From contig CAYUIZ010000127.1 of the NCBI GenBank assembly GCA_964444885.1, positions 1 through 8,453 on the forward strand: 8,453 nucleotides of DNA, read 5' to 3'. The position numbers and the translations under genes are program-made. Positions within the stretch are counted from its first letter, which is position 1. Each line of letters begins with the position of its first letter. Positions 1-6,676 of this stretch are shown piece by piece. The notes under the pieces were generated by a model. It was given only the letters and a program-made list of their open reading frames with translations, was not told where the DNA came from and ran no database searches. The stretch comes from CAYRGQ01 sp964444885. GTDB taxonomy: Bacteria; Bacteroidota; Bacteroidia; Sphingobacteriales; Sphingobacteriaceae.

Positions 1-138
1 TTTTTTTGACGCTGCCCCGCAACCCGTTGTCGGGATTCTGGCAAAGCAATTGCTCTTTTGGATAAATCGTCTCCCTTTTATCCGCTGGATTTTTTACTTT
101 AGCCCTAATCGTTAATTACATGCCAAACCCTGCCTATT

Positions 139-1227
139 ATGAAGCAAATCGCGTTTATTCTGTTTTTTAGCCTGTCCACCGTCGTATTCGCCCAGGGCCA
201 GGCGCCCGTAAAGATGGCCGTTGCCGGCTTGACGCACGGGCATGTCGACTGGGTGTTTAACGGGATGGCAAAGGACGATGTCGTTCTGGTGGGGATCTAC
301 GAGACGAACGATGAGCTTATCGACCGGTATGCCGAGCGATATGGCCTTGACCGGGCGCTGTTCTTTAGCGACTTGGAACGGATGCTCGCGCAGGTGAAGC
401 CGGAAGCGGTAGCCGCATTCGGGGCGATTAGTGAGCACGTCACCGTGGTCCGTGCCTGCGCGCCGCGGGGCATCCATGTGATGGTCGAAAAGCCGTTGGC
501 GACAACGGTTGCCGATGCCGAGGAAATTGACGCGCTGGCCCACACGCACGGCATCCATGTACTCACTAATTTTGAAACGTCGTGGTACGCGAGCAATCAG
601 CAAATCAAGGGCTTGCTTGACGAAGGCCGCCTCGGCGAGATCCGCAAAGTGTTAGTCAATGACGGGCACGAAGGGCCCAAGGAAATCGGTGTGAGTGCGG
701 AATTCTTGGAGATCCTGACGGATCCTGAAAAAAATGGGGCCGGGGCGCTTGTGGATTTTGGGTGCTACGGCGCCAATTTGATGACCTGGCTGATGCAGGG
801 CGAGCGTCCGGTGTCGGTGACGGCGGTCGTGCAGCAAAACAAACCACATATCTACCGGGAGGTGGATGACGAAGCCACGATCATCTTGCAATACCCCGCC
901 GCCCAATGCATCATCCAAGGGTCGTGGAACTGGCCTTTTTCCCGAAAGGATATGGAAGTGTACGGCACCGGAGGGTATGCCATCGCGCCTGACGCAAACA
1001 CGTTGCGCCAGCGGTTGCGGGGCAAGAACGAGGAAGAAACCCGGCTGGCCGCTCGTGCGGCACCTTTCGACAATCCTTTTTCGGTGCTGGCCGCGGTTGT
1101 CCGCGGAAGCCTCGTGCTGGATGAATTCGACCAGTATGGCCTGCCCGTCAATGTCGTGGCGGTCGAGATTCTCGATGCGGCCATGCGGTCTGCCGCTACC
1201 GGCGAAACGGTTTGGCTAGCGCGCTAG
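139..1227 (+). CDS. Exported Gfo/Idh/MocA-family oxidoreductase
   Basis: A 362-residue protein with the Gfo/Idh/MocA layout, an N-terminal Rossmann domain followed by an alpha/beta C-terminal domain. Members oxidise or reduce sugars and related compounds with NAD(P). Residues 1-18 form a Sec-type signal peptide (Lys2, hydrophobic core, cleavage probably after VFA), with no twin arginine, so the product is likely periplasmic. The EKP motif is at 117-119. The nucleotide loop at 29-35 reads AGLTHGH, so the second Gly of GxGxxG is Thr. The usual DxGxH becomes D206-F-G-C-Y210, with Tyr in place of the catalytic His, as in glucose-fructose oxidoreductase (family knowledge). This start is the one that supplies the signal peptide; an ATG at 120 is out of frame. 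No Shine-Dalgarno sequence is visible. The gene converges on the next oxidoreductase gene. Substrate is unknown; a role in processing glycosides outside the cytoplasm is only inference. Confidence 0.88.
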   Translation: MKQIAFILFFSLSTVVFAQGQAPVKMAVAGLTHGHVDWVFNGMAKDDVVLVGIYETNDELIDRYAERYGLDRALFFSDLERMLAQVKPEAVAAFGAISEHVTVVRACAPRGIHVMVEKPLATTVADAEEIDALAHTHGIHVLTNFETSWYASNQQIKGLLDEGRLGEIRKVLVNDGHEGPKEIGVSAEFLEILTDPEKNGAGALVDFGCYGANLMTWLMQGERPVSVTAVVQQNKPHIYREVDDEATIILQYPAAQCIIQGSWNWPFSRKDMEVYGTGGYAIAPDANTLRQRLRGKNEEETRLAARAAPFDNPFSVLAAVVRGSLVLDEFDQYGLPVNVVAVEILDAAMRSAATGETVWLAR

Positions 1228-1250
1228 GCACGTTTTTCGGTGCCCAGCGC
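1221..1250. terminator. Hairpin between convergent genes, probable bidirectional 3' end
   Basis: GCGCTAGGCAC (1221-1231) pairs with GTGCCCAGCGC (1240-1250) across an 8-nt loop rich in T. The 11-position stem has one A-C mismatch on the plus strand, which becomes a T-G wobble in the minus-strand RNA. It overlaps the stop codon of the plus-strand gene and lies 25 bp before the stop of the minus-strand gene. No T-tract follows on either side, so it is not a classic intrinsic terminator. It may terminate imperfectly, block 3' exonucleases, or both. Confidence 0.6.
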
Positions 1251-1275
1251 CACGCAACCAAAGAATACGGAATCA

Positions 1276-2361
1276 CTACAGCATGACGGGTTGCCCGGTT
1301 TTGACCGATTCGTCACAGGCAATGGCGATGCGTAAGCTGTCGACGGCATGCTGCGTCAATTCGGTAAGGTCCAGGTTTTCGCGGATGGAGCGGAGGAAAA
1401 AGGCCTGCTCGCGGTTGCACAGCTCCTGATGGTCAGGTTCGTCATTCAGGTCGATCCATTCGTCGGGTTTCGTAAATCGGTTTTCGGCGTCGATATCCGC
1501 GTGGTGCAGGCGCAGGGACTCCGTCTGCGTATGGGCTGCCACGTTGTCGGATTGGCCTTCCTTGCTCGCATCGCGCGCAACGATGGATAGGGATCCCTTC
1601 GGGCCGAAAACGTCTTTGATAAAAAAGGCGGTTTCGCTCACCATGGGACCCCACGCGGCTTCATACCAACCGACCGAGCCGTCCGCGAAACGGAGCTGCA
1701 GTTGGCCGTAGTTGTAATTGTCAGCCGGAATATCATCGGTTAGCCTAGCGCCGATCGCGTTTACTTGTACGGGCTTGCTGCCGGTCATTTGGCACATCAC
1801 GTCGATATAGTGCACACCGCAATCGACAATGGGGCTAAGGCTGGCCATCAGGTTGCGGTGCACGTCCCACATGCGGCCTTGGCTTTGCTGGTTGAGATTC
1901 ATCCGCATCACCAGCGGCTTGCCCAGCTGGCCACTCAGTTCCACGAACTTTTGCCAAGACGGATGGTAGCGCAAGATGTAGCCCACGACTAATTTCTTGC
2001 CGTACCGCTTGGCGGCGTCCGCTACGCGCAATGCGCCCTCGACCGTGTCGGCGACGGGCTTCTCCAAAAACACGTGGCTTCCGGCTTCGAACGCTGCGAT
2101 GGCGTAGGCCTCGTGCGTGTCGGGGTAGGTGGATATGCACACCGCGTCGGGTTGGGTCGTGGCTAATGCTTGGTTGTAATCGTCGTAGAGCGGGTATTTG
2201 CCGCCGAGCTGCATGTTCAGGACTTCTTTGGTCGGCCCGCGCGAAACTAGTCCGCAAATTTCAAATTCTTCATTCAAATGATAGGCCATGGCATGCGAGG
2301 CTCCCATGTTGCCACAGCCCACTACTAATACGCGTATTGGTTTTTCTGTCTGAGTTGTCAT
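1276..2361 (-). CDS. Cytoplasmic Gfo/Idh/MocA-family NAD(P)-dependent oxidoreductase
   Basis: A 361-residue protein, normal length for the family, with all the classical motifs: Rossmann loop GCGNMG at 15-20, EKP at 100-102 (Lys101 normally contacts cofactor and substrate), and D180-C-G-V-H184 carrying the usual catalytic His. There is no signal peptide, so it should act in the cytoplasm on a sugar, inositol or similar polyol or keto compound using NAD(P); the substrate cannot be told from sequence. The ATG at 2361 is right because the next in-frame Met (residue 20) lies inside the Rossmann loop. It converges on the exported relative upstream, and the two differ too much in their motifs to be a recent duplication. 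No clear Bacteroidota promoter was found on its 5' side within the 251-bp gap. Confidence 0.9.
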   Translation of the reverse strand: MTTQTEKPIRVLVVGCGNMGASHAMAYHLNEEFEICGLVSRGPTKEVLNMQLGGKYPLYDDYNQALATTQPDAVCISTYPDTHEAYAIAAFEAGSHVFLEKPVADTVEGALRVADAAKRYGKKLVVGYILRYHPSWQKFVELSGQLGKPLVMRMNLNQQSQGRMWDVHRNLMASLSPIVDCGVHYIDVMCQMTGSKPVQVNAIGARLTDDIPADNYNYGQLQLRFADGSVGWYEAAWGPMVSETAFFIKDVFGPKGSLSIVARDASKEGQSDNVAAHTQTESLRLHHADIDAENRFTKPDEWIDLNDEPDHQELCNREQAFFLRSIRENLDLTELTQHAVDSLRIAIACDESVKTGQPVML

Positions 2362-2481
2362 CCCCTAATGTTCGGCAAAAAAAACGAAAAGTGCAAATGA
2401 GGACCACGGCTGACAGGCCGGGCAGGCGGGGGTGGCGCTTCAATTTCCAGGGCGGGGGAGTGGGCACGTTATGCTGGGCGA

Positions 2482-2506
2482 CGGCGCTAATGGTTAGCCG
2501 TTTTTT
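2482..2506 (+). terminator. Hairpin followed by T6, terminator-like, purpose unclear
   Basis: The segment CGGCGCTAATGGTTAGCCG (2482-2500) can fold with a GCTAA/TTAGC stem around TGG plus outer CG pairs and a small bulge, or with CGGC/GCCG outer pairs. Six T residues follow at 2501-2506. This resembles an intrinsic terminator reading rightward, but no gene or convincing promoter feeds into it: the gene on its left is on the other strand. It lies just upstream of the helicase promoter and could insulate it. Confidence 0.3.
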
Positions 2507-2526
2507 CCCGAAAATCAGCACGGCGC

Positions 2527-2558
2527 TTTGCGTATTGCGATGGGTTTGTATAAGTTTG
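2527..2558 (+). promoter_or_regulatory. Bacteroidota-type promoter of the helicase gene
   Basis: The -33 box is TTTG (2527-2530), the spacer is exactly 20 nt, and the -7 box is TAAGTTTG (2551-2558), a full match to the TAnnTTTG consensus of the Bacteroidota primary sigma factor (established knowledge). Transcription should start near 2564, giving a leader of about 50 nt before the ATG at 2613. Box matches and spacing are directly visible; activity is inferred. Confidence 0.7.
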
Positions 2559-2612
2559 TACGCATCGTTGCCCAGTAGGGCAGGTTGGATAAACGGCTAA
2601 TAGGAACTGGAA

Positions 2613-4844
2613 ATGGACACGCTTGACACTCAGAATACCGCTTTTGCCCACGCCGTGTCATTCGTGAACCACAGCGATCAGCACATTTTCCTCACGGGTA
2701 AGGCTGGCACGGGCAAAACGACTTTTCTGCGGTATATCCGCCAGCAGTCCCATAAAAAGATGGCTGTGGCCGCACCGACAGGCGTGGCCGCGATGAACGC
2801 GGGGGGCACGACGCTGCACTCCCTGTTTCAGCTTCCCTTCGGCACCTACGTAGAAGACTACCAGCTTAATTGGGACGAAACCGACCACCATGTGTACAAC
2901 CGGAGCCGGCTCTTAGGTACGGTACGGCTGAGCCAACCGCGCCGCCAGTTGCTCCGCGAGCTGGATTTGCTGGTTATCGACGAGGTGTCGATGCTGCGGG
3001 CCGATACACTGGATGCCATTGACGCTATCTTGCGTTCGGCACGGCGCGACGCGCGTCCTTTCGGTGGCCTGCAGGTGCTTTTCATTGGGGATATGTACCA
3101 GCTGCCGCCCGTGGTCAAGGATGCTGAGTGGCGCATCATGCAACCGCATTATCCGACGCCGTTTTTCTTCGATGCGAAAGTACTGCGCGAGCATCCGCCG
3201 CTCTTGCTGGAGTTGAAAAAAGTGTACCGGCAACACGAACAGCGTTTTATCGATGTCCTCAATGCCATCCGCCACAATGCCTGCGACGCCGATATGCTGG
3301 TGCAACTGAACGCCTACTACCAGCCCGATTTCGTGCCGACCAAGGGCGAGCCTTACATCACGCTCACCTCCCACAACAACCGCGCGGACGCCATCAACCG
3401 GCAGGCGCTGGACGAGCTGGATGGCAAGACTCGCGTGTTGCGGGCCGAAGTAAGCCGTGATTTTCCCGAAAGCATGCATCCCGTGGAGGCAGCGCTCTCC
3501 TTGAAGCTCGGCGCCCAGGTGATGTTCGTCCGCAATGACTCGGGCGAGCAGCGCCGTTTTTACAACGGCAAGATCGGTTTTATCAAACATATCGACGGCA
3601 AGGGCGAGTCCCTGATTGTCGAGTTTCCCGACGGATCGGATGACGTCGAAGTCAAGCGCGAGCTGTGGGAAAACATCCGTTACAGCTACGATAAGCCGCA
3701 AGACAAGATTAAGGAAGAGGTGCTGGGCTCCTTTTCGCAGTTCCCGCTGCGGCTAGCCTGGGCCATTACGATACACAAAAGCCAGGGGCTGACCTTCGAC
3801 CGGGCGATTATCGATGCCGGTGCGTCCTTTGCCGCGGGGCAAGTTTACGTGGCGCTGAGCCGGCTGCGGAGTCTGGACGGGCTGGTGCTTCGGTCGCGTA
3901 TAGCGACTCATAGCATCCATACGGATCCGCGGGTCGTCACCTTCTCGGCGACGGCACTTGGCGATGAGGAAATACCCGGCATGTTGCTTGCTGCGCAGCA
4001 ACGGTATTTGGGGCACACCTTATTGCAAAGCTTCGATTGGCGACCCGTCAAGGATGCGGCTGACGCCATGCGCAAATCCCTGGAGGGTCGCAATATCGCC
4101 GACAAGGCCGACGCCGAACAGTTCCTGCGTGTGCTGGCGCTGGCTTGCGAAGCACAGCTCGAGGTAGCGGCCAAGTTCGCTACCCAGCTAAAGCGCCTGC
4201 TGGGCACCGGCGGAGGTGTGGATTTTCGCCAGGTTCATGAGCGGACCGACAAGGCTGTAGGCTGGTTTCTGCCCCGGGTGGAAGAACAACTGATTCAGCC
4301 GCTGGAAGCGCACATCACCGCATGGGCGATCAAGGCGCGCACAAAAAAATACGTCGAACAGCTCAAATCCATGCTGATCGATTTCATGCGCAAACGCCAA
4401 CAGTTGCAGCATAGCCTGCTCGTGACCGAGAAGCTCGCCGCCCATGCCGACGTGGGCGCCGTCCTGGATTTGGCGCTTATGCAAGGGCCGGAGGCGATCT
4501 CCCTGGAACACCTTGCGGGCGCAAAACCGGCCAAGGTGGCCAAGGGCGAGACAGGACGAATCACGTTGGAACTCTTCCTGTCGGGCAAGACCGTGGAGGA
4601 GATTGCTGCCATGCGCGCGCTGAAACCCGGCACCATCCTGGGCCATCTGGTGGAATTTATCGGGCAGGGTGTCGATGCGGCTGACCTGCTTTCCGCAGAC
4701 CGGCTAGCGGTCGTCCTGACCACCCTGCGCGAGCATCCAGGCGCTCCAAGCGCAGCCGTGAAGGCCGTACTCGGCGATTCGTATTCGTATGCCGACATCC
4801 GTATCGGCGTCAAGGAACTGGAGCGCCGCCGCGCCGCGCCATAA
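2613..4844 (+). CDS. Pif1/RecD-like superfamily 1 DNA helicase with helical, HTH-like C-terminus
   Basis: A 743-residue ATP-dependent helicase. The motifs run in order: Walker A TGKAGTGKT at 28-36, Walker B VIDEVSML at 121-128, GDMYQLPPV at 159-167 (Pif1/RecD-type motif III), TSHNNRAD at 252-259, WAITIHKSQG at 383-392 and VYVALSRL at 411-418, the last with the arginine-finger-type Arg417. The helicase core therefore fills roughly residues 15-430. The remaining 300 residues are mostly alpha-helical and charged; about 645-690 (VEEIAAMRALKPGTILGHL region) looks like the helix-turn-helix often found at the C-terminus of Bacteroidota helicases of this type. It probably unwinds DNA during repair, replication restart or G-quadruplex removal; the exact role is unknown. 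An AGGA sequence sits 8 nt before the ATG, and the gene has its own promoter. Its stop lies 69 bp before the atp operon, which has a separate promoter. Confidence 0.9.
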   Translation: MDTLDTQNTAFAHAVSFVNHSDQHIFLTGKAGTGKTTFLRYIRQQSHKKMAVAAPTGVAAMNAGGTTLHSLFQLPFGTYVEDYQLNWDETDHHVYNRSRLLGTVRLSQPRRQLLRELDLLVIDEVSMLRADTLDAIDAILRSARRDARPFGGLQVLFIGDMYQLPPVVKDAEWRIMQPHYPTPFFFDAKVLREHPPLLLELKKVYRQHEQRFIDVLNAIRHNACDADMLVQLNAYYQPDFVPTKGEPYITLTSHNNRADAINRQALDELDGKTRVLRAEVSRDFPESMHPVEAALSLKLGAQVMFVRNDSGEQRRFYNGKIGFIKHIDGKGESLIVEFPDGSDDVEVKRELWENIRYSYDKPQDKIKEEVLGSFSQFPLRLAWAITIHKSQGLTFDRAIIDAGASFAAGQVYVALSRLRSLDGLVLRSRIATHSIHTDPRVVTFSATALGDEEIPGMLLAAQQRYLGHTLLQSFDWRPVKDAADAMRKSLEGRNIADKADAEQFLRVLALACEAQLEVAAKFATQLKRLLGTGGGVDFRQVHERTDKAVGWFLPRVEEQLIQPLEAHITAWAIKARTKKYVEQLKSMLIDFMRKRQQLQHSLLVTEKLAAHADVGAVLDLALMQGPEAISLEHLAGAKPAKVAKGETGRITLELFLSGKTVEEIAAMRALKPGTILGHLVEFIGQGVDAADLLSADRLAVVLTTLREHPGAPSAAVKAVLGDSYSYADIRIGVKELERRRAAP

Positions 4845-4871
4845 GGTTATACAATAGCTATTGCCTAAGCC
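4845..4871. promoter_or_regulatory. Imperfect dyad with perfect 12-bp palindrome over the atp promoter -33 box
   Basis: CAATAGCTATTG (4852-4863) is a perfect palindrome. It is flanked by GGTTA (4845-4849) and TAA-G-CC (4866-4871), which pair apart from one bulged G. The dyad begins right after the helicase stop codon and covers the ATTG that serves as the -33 box of the atp promoter. It could be an operator for a dimeric regulator, or a 3'-end hairpin of the helicase mRNA, although no T-tract follows. Function is inferred only. Confidence 0.35.
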
Positions 4872-4891
4872 ATTCCAAACCCGTACCTTTG
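4860..4891 (+). promoter_or_regulatory. Bacteroidota-type promoter of the atp operon
   Basis: The -33 box is ATTG (4860-4863), the spacer is 20 nt, and the -7 box is TACCTTTG (4884-4891), a full TAnnTTTG match. The architecture is identical to the helicase promoter in this window, so the two support each other. Transcription should begin near 4897, leaving a leader of only about 17 nt before the TTG start at 4914. Confidence 0.72.
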
Positions 4892-4913
4892 CACCGCATT
4901 TAAACACGCGGCC

Positions 4914-5321
4914 TTGAAATTATCCCGATTCCTTGTGTTGTACCTTTCGTTTGCCATTTTACTGGCAGCCGCAGCACTCGGATTACAGTGGGCACTCGCG
5001 CCGGCCGACATACTTTCGCCTCATTTTTGGGTCTTGTTTATTGCACTGTTTTTACTGACGCTAATTGCTTACGTCGTGAGTGACTTAGGCATGCGGAAGG
5101 GCGGGGAAGTGGCCATTTACAGCATGATGGGAGGCATTTTTATCAAGATGATGCTGTCCTTAATACTGATTACGGTTCTGATAATGAAATTCCCTGAGAC
5201 TAAGCTGGTTACAGCCATCAACTTTTTTTCAGTATATTTATTGTTTACCGTCTTTGAAGTTACCTGTTTGTTGCGTAACTTGCGCGACCAAAAAAAGACA
5301 CAAAAAATTGGGGATAGATGA
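4914..5321 (+). CDS. AtpI-like four-helix membrane protein leading the atp operon
   Basis: A 135-residue integral membrane protein with four predicted transmembrane segments, at about 7-28, 38-58, 65-91 and 98-119, then a basic C-terminal tail (RNLRDQKKTQK). Size, topology and position just before atpB fit the AtpI/UncI type of accessory protein, which helps assemble the c-ring or brings in Mg2+ in other bacteria (family knowledge). Direct similarity is weak, and it could belong to a Bacteroidota-specific uncharacterised family found at this position, so no symbol is given. The TTG at 4914 is the best start: no ATG precedes it in frame after the promoter, the first in-frame ATG is codon 60, and TTG supplies the positive KLSR N-terminus before helix 1. 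Its stop overlaps the atpB start as ATGA, implying translational coupling. Confidence 0.75.
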   Translation: MKLSRFLVLYLSFAILLAAAALGLQWALAPADILSPHFWVLFIALFLLTLIAYVVSDLGMRKGGEVAIYSMMGGIFIKMMLSLILITVLIMKFPETKLVTAINFFSVYLLFTVFEVTCLLRNLRDQKKTQKIGDR

Positions 5322-6433
5322 GATCTGAGCACTTTTTCAATCTAAAAAAAATCAGCATAGCGGTGATTTTTGCTTTTTTGACGACTTTTTCGGTCTTAGC
5401 GCCCCAAGCGGTGGCGGCTCCCGCCGCAACCGATGCCGCCACGGAAAAAGAGTTTGACATCAAAGGTTTCATCTTCCATCACATTGCCGACGCCCATGAG
5501 TTTACCTTCTGGGGCAAGGACGACAGCTGGAAGGGCTTGTACCTGCCGGTCATCCTGTGGACAGACAATGGCTTGGTGACGTTTAGCTCCAAGGAATTCC
5601 AGCGTGTTGACGACGGGTCGCTCGTTTTGGAAAAGAACGGGCAGCGCATTACCCGCTACCACGGCAAGATTTACTACGCTTCCGAGACGCCTGACCACGG
5701 CCACTACGTGCAATATGGCGAGAGCGGATCGGTGTCAAATGCGCGCCCGCTGGATTTCTCGATTACGAAAAACGTGTTCACCATTCTGCTGTCGGTCGTT
5801 GCATTGCTGTGGATGTTCCTGAGTGTGGCCAAAAGCTACCGCAAGCGCCAGGGAATGGCACCGAAAGGGCTGCAGTCCTTTATCGAGCCCATTATCCTGT
5901 TCGTTCGCGACGAGATTGCCAAGCCTAACCTGGGTCATAAGTACGAGCCCTACATGCCTTACCTGTTGACGGTCTTTTTCTTCATCTGGTTTAATAATAT
6001 GCTGGGCTTGGTTCCCTTTTTTCCGGGCAGTGCCAACGTAACGGGCAACATTGCAGTGACCGTCGTATTAGCGGCTATCACCTTTATCATTACGACGGTG
6101 AAGGCCAATAAGTACTACTGGGGACATATTTTCAATCCCCCAGTGCCGTGGTGGCTCAAGCCGCTGATGATTCCGGTGGAAATCTTCGGTATGTTCACCA
6201 AGCCTGCCGCGTTGGCCATTCGTTTGTTTGCCAACATCACGGCCGGCCATATTCTGGTGCTGTCGCTGATCTGTTTGATTTTCATCTTTAATTCGATGAC
6301 CGTAGCGCCGGTATCCATTTTCTTTGCCGTATTTATCGGGCTGATCGAGTTGCTGGTGGCCTTTATACAAGCGTTTATCTTCACCATCCTATCCGCGCTG
6401 TTTATCGGAATGGCTGTCGAAGAGCATCATTAA
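5318..6433 (+). CDS. atpB: F1Fo ATP synthase subunit a with signal peptide
   Basis: The 371-residue proton-channel subunit of Fo, about 100 residues longer than the E. coli protein. Residues 1-34 look like a signal peptide (basic LKK, hydrophobic core, AVAA cleavage region). A periplasmic part to about 148 follows, including HHIADAHEF at 54-62, a stretch typical of Bacteroidota a subunits. Membrane helices follow at roughly 151-172, 212-233, 241-261, 309-327 and 330-360. The essential channel arginine is R302 in IRLFANITAGH (E. coli R210), with N306 and Q351 matching N214 and Q252. H311 and E344 occupy the positions of E. coli E219 and H245, the known reciprocal swap. The ATG overlaps the preceding stop (ATGA) with GGGGA just upstream. 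It forms the half-channels working with the atpE ring. Confidence 0.96.
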   Translation: MRSEHFFNLKKISIAVIFAFLTTFSVLAPQAVAAPAATDAATEKEFDIKGFIFHHIADAHEFTFWGKDDSWKGLYLPVILWTDNGLVTFSSKEFQRVDDGSLVLEKNGQRITRYHGKIYYASETPDHGHYVQYGESGSVSNARPLDFSITKNVFTILLSVVALLWMFLSVAKSYRKRQGMAPKGLQSFIEPIILFVRDEIAKPNLGHKYEPYMPYLLTVFFFIWFNNMLGLVPFFPGSANVTGNIAVTVVLAAITFIITTVKANKYYWGHIFNPPVPWWLKPLMIPVEIFGMFTKPAALAIRLFANITAGHILVLSLICLIFIFNSMTVAPVSIFFAVFIGLIELLVAFIQAFIFTILSALFIGMAVEEHH

Positions 6434-6469
6434 TGAACAATAACTGTTAACTATATAAATTAAATTAAA
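6434..6469 (+). promoter_or_regulatory. Very AT-rich leader in front of atpE
   Basis: The 36 nt between the atpB stop and the atpE start contain only five G or C and no Shine-Dalgarno sequence, and end in an A-rich run before ATG. Unstructured A-rich leaders favour initiation in Bacteroidota, where Shine-Dalgarno use is low (established knowledge). An efficient leader here would fit the need for many c subunits per complex; that link is inference. Confidence 0.45.
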
Positions 6470-6676
6470 ATGGAACCAATTTCATTAGCTGCTATTGGAG
6501 CAGGTTTAGCCGCGATCGGTGCTGGTTATGGTATCGGTCAAGTAGGTGGTAAGGCAATGGAGGGTATTGCCCGCCAGCCTGAAGCTGCTTCAAAAATCCA
6601 GACTGCCATGCTGATTGCTGCTGCCTTTATCGAGGCCGTAGCCCTGTTTGCGGTGGTAGTGGCGATGATCTCCTAA
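6470..6676 (+). CDS. atpE: F1Fo ATP synthase subunit c
   Basis: A 68-residue hairpin of two membrane helices (about 4-27 and 44-67) joined by the polar loop ARQPE (34-38), which contacts the central stalk. Many copies form the rotor ring. The ion-carrying carboxylate is E55 in AFIEAVALF. Next to it is A56, not Ser/Thr, and I22 stands at the position of the Na+-coordinating Gln of Ilyobacter-type rings, so the ring should carry protons (inference from family knowledge). The gene has a conspicuous codon choice compared with its neighbours, with many GGT and GCT codons, as expected for a very highly expressed protein. It lies between an AT-rich leader and a strong 3' hairpin. Confidence 0.97.
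   Translation: MEPISLAAIGAGLAAIGAGYGIGQVGGKAMEGIARQPEAASKIQTAMLIAAAFIEAVALFAVVVAMIS

Noticed and set aside
1..54. T-run at 1-7, CCCG/CGGG mini-hairpin at 24-35 and palindrome AGCAATTGCT at 45-54
   Set aside because: The T-run may be the tail of a terminator outside the window, but its stem is not visible. The other two are too small to be stable or meaningful.
95..102. TACTTTAG as a -7 box for the first oxidoreductase
   Set aside because: It misses one of the four TTTG bases and no TTG-type -33 box lies 19-21 nt upstream; too weak to annotate.
139..2361. The two oxidoreductases as a recent inverted duplication
   Set aside because: Their motifs, N-termini and overall sequences differ strongly; they share only the family fold.
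2270..2521. Minus-strand ORF overlapping the start of the cytoplasmic oxidoreductase
   Set aside because: It is out of frame with the real gene, has no domain, and its composition reads as noncoding.
2397..2600. Possible 67-codon plus-strand ORF in the gap before the helicase, starting after an A-rich leader
   Set aside because: The translation is Arg/Trp/Gly-rich with no recognisable fold, it spans the orphan hairpin, and the helicase promoter lies inside it. Most likely chance.
2913..3701. 262-codon minus-strand ORF antisense to the helicase
   Set aside because: It is a shadow frame of a clear motif-rich gene in GC-rich DNA; the product has no recognisable domain.
4295..4813. 172-codon minus-strand ORF antisense to the helicase tail
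   Set aside because: Ser/Ala/Arg-rich shadow frame with no domain; the opposite strand continues the helicase reading frame.
6470..6676. Possible Na+-driven c-ring
   Set aside because: The residue after E55 is Ala, not Ser/Thr, and the Na+-ligand Gln position in helix 1 is Ile22, so proton coupling is expected.
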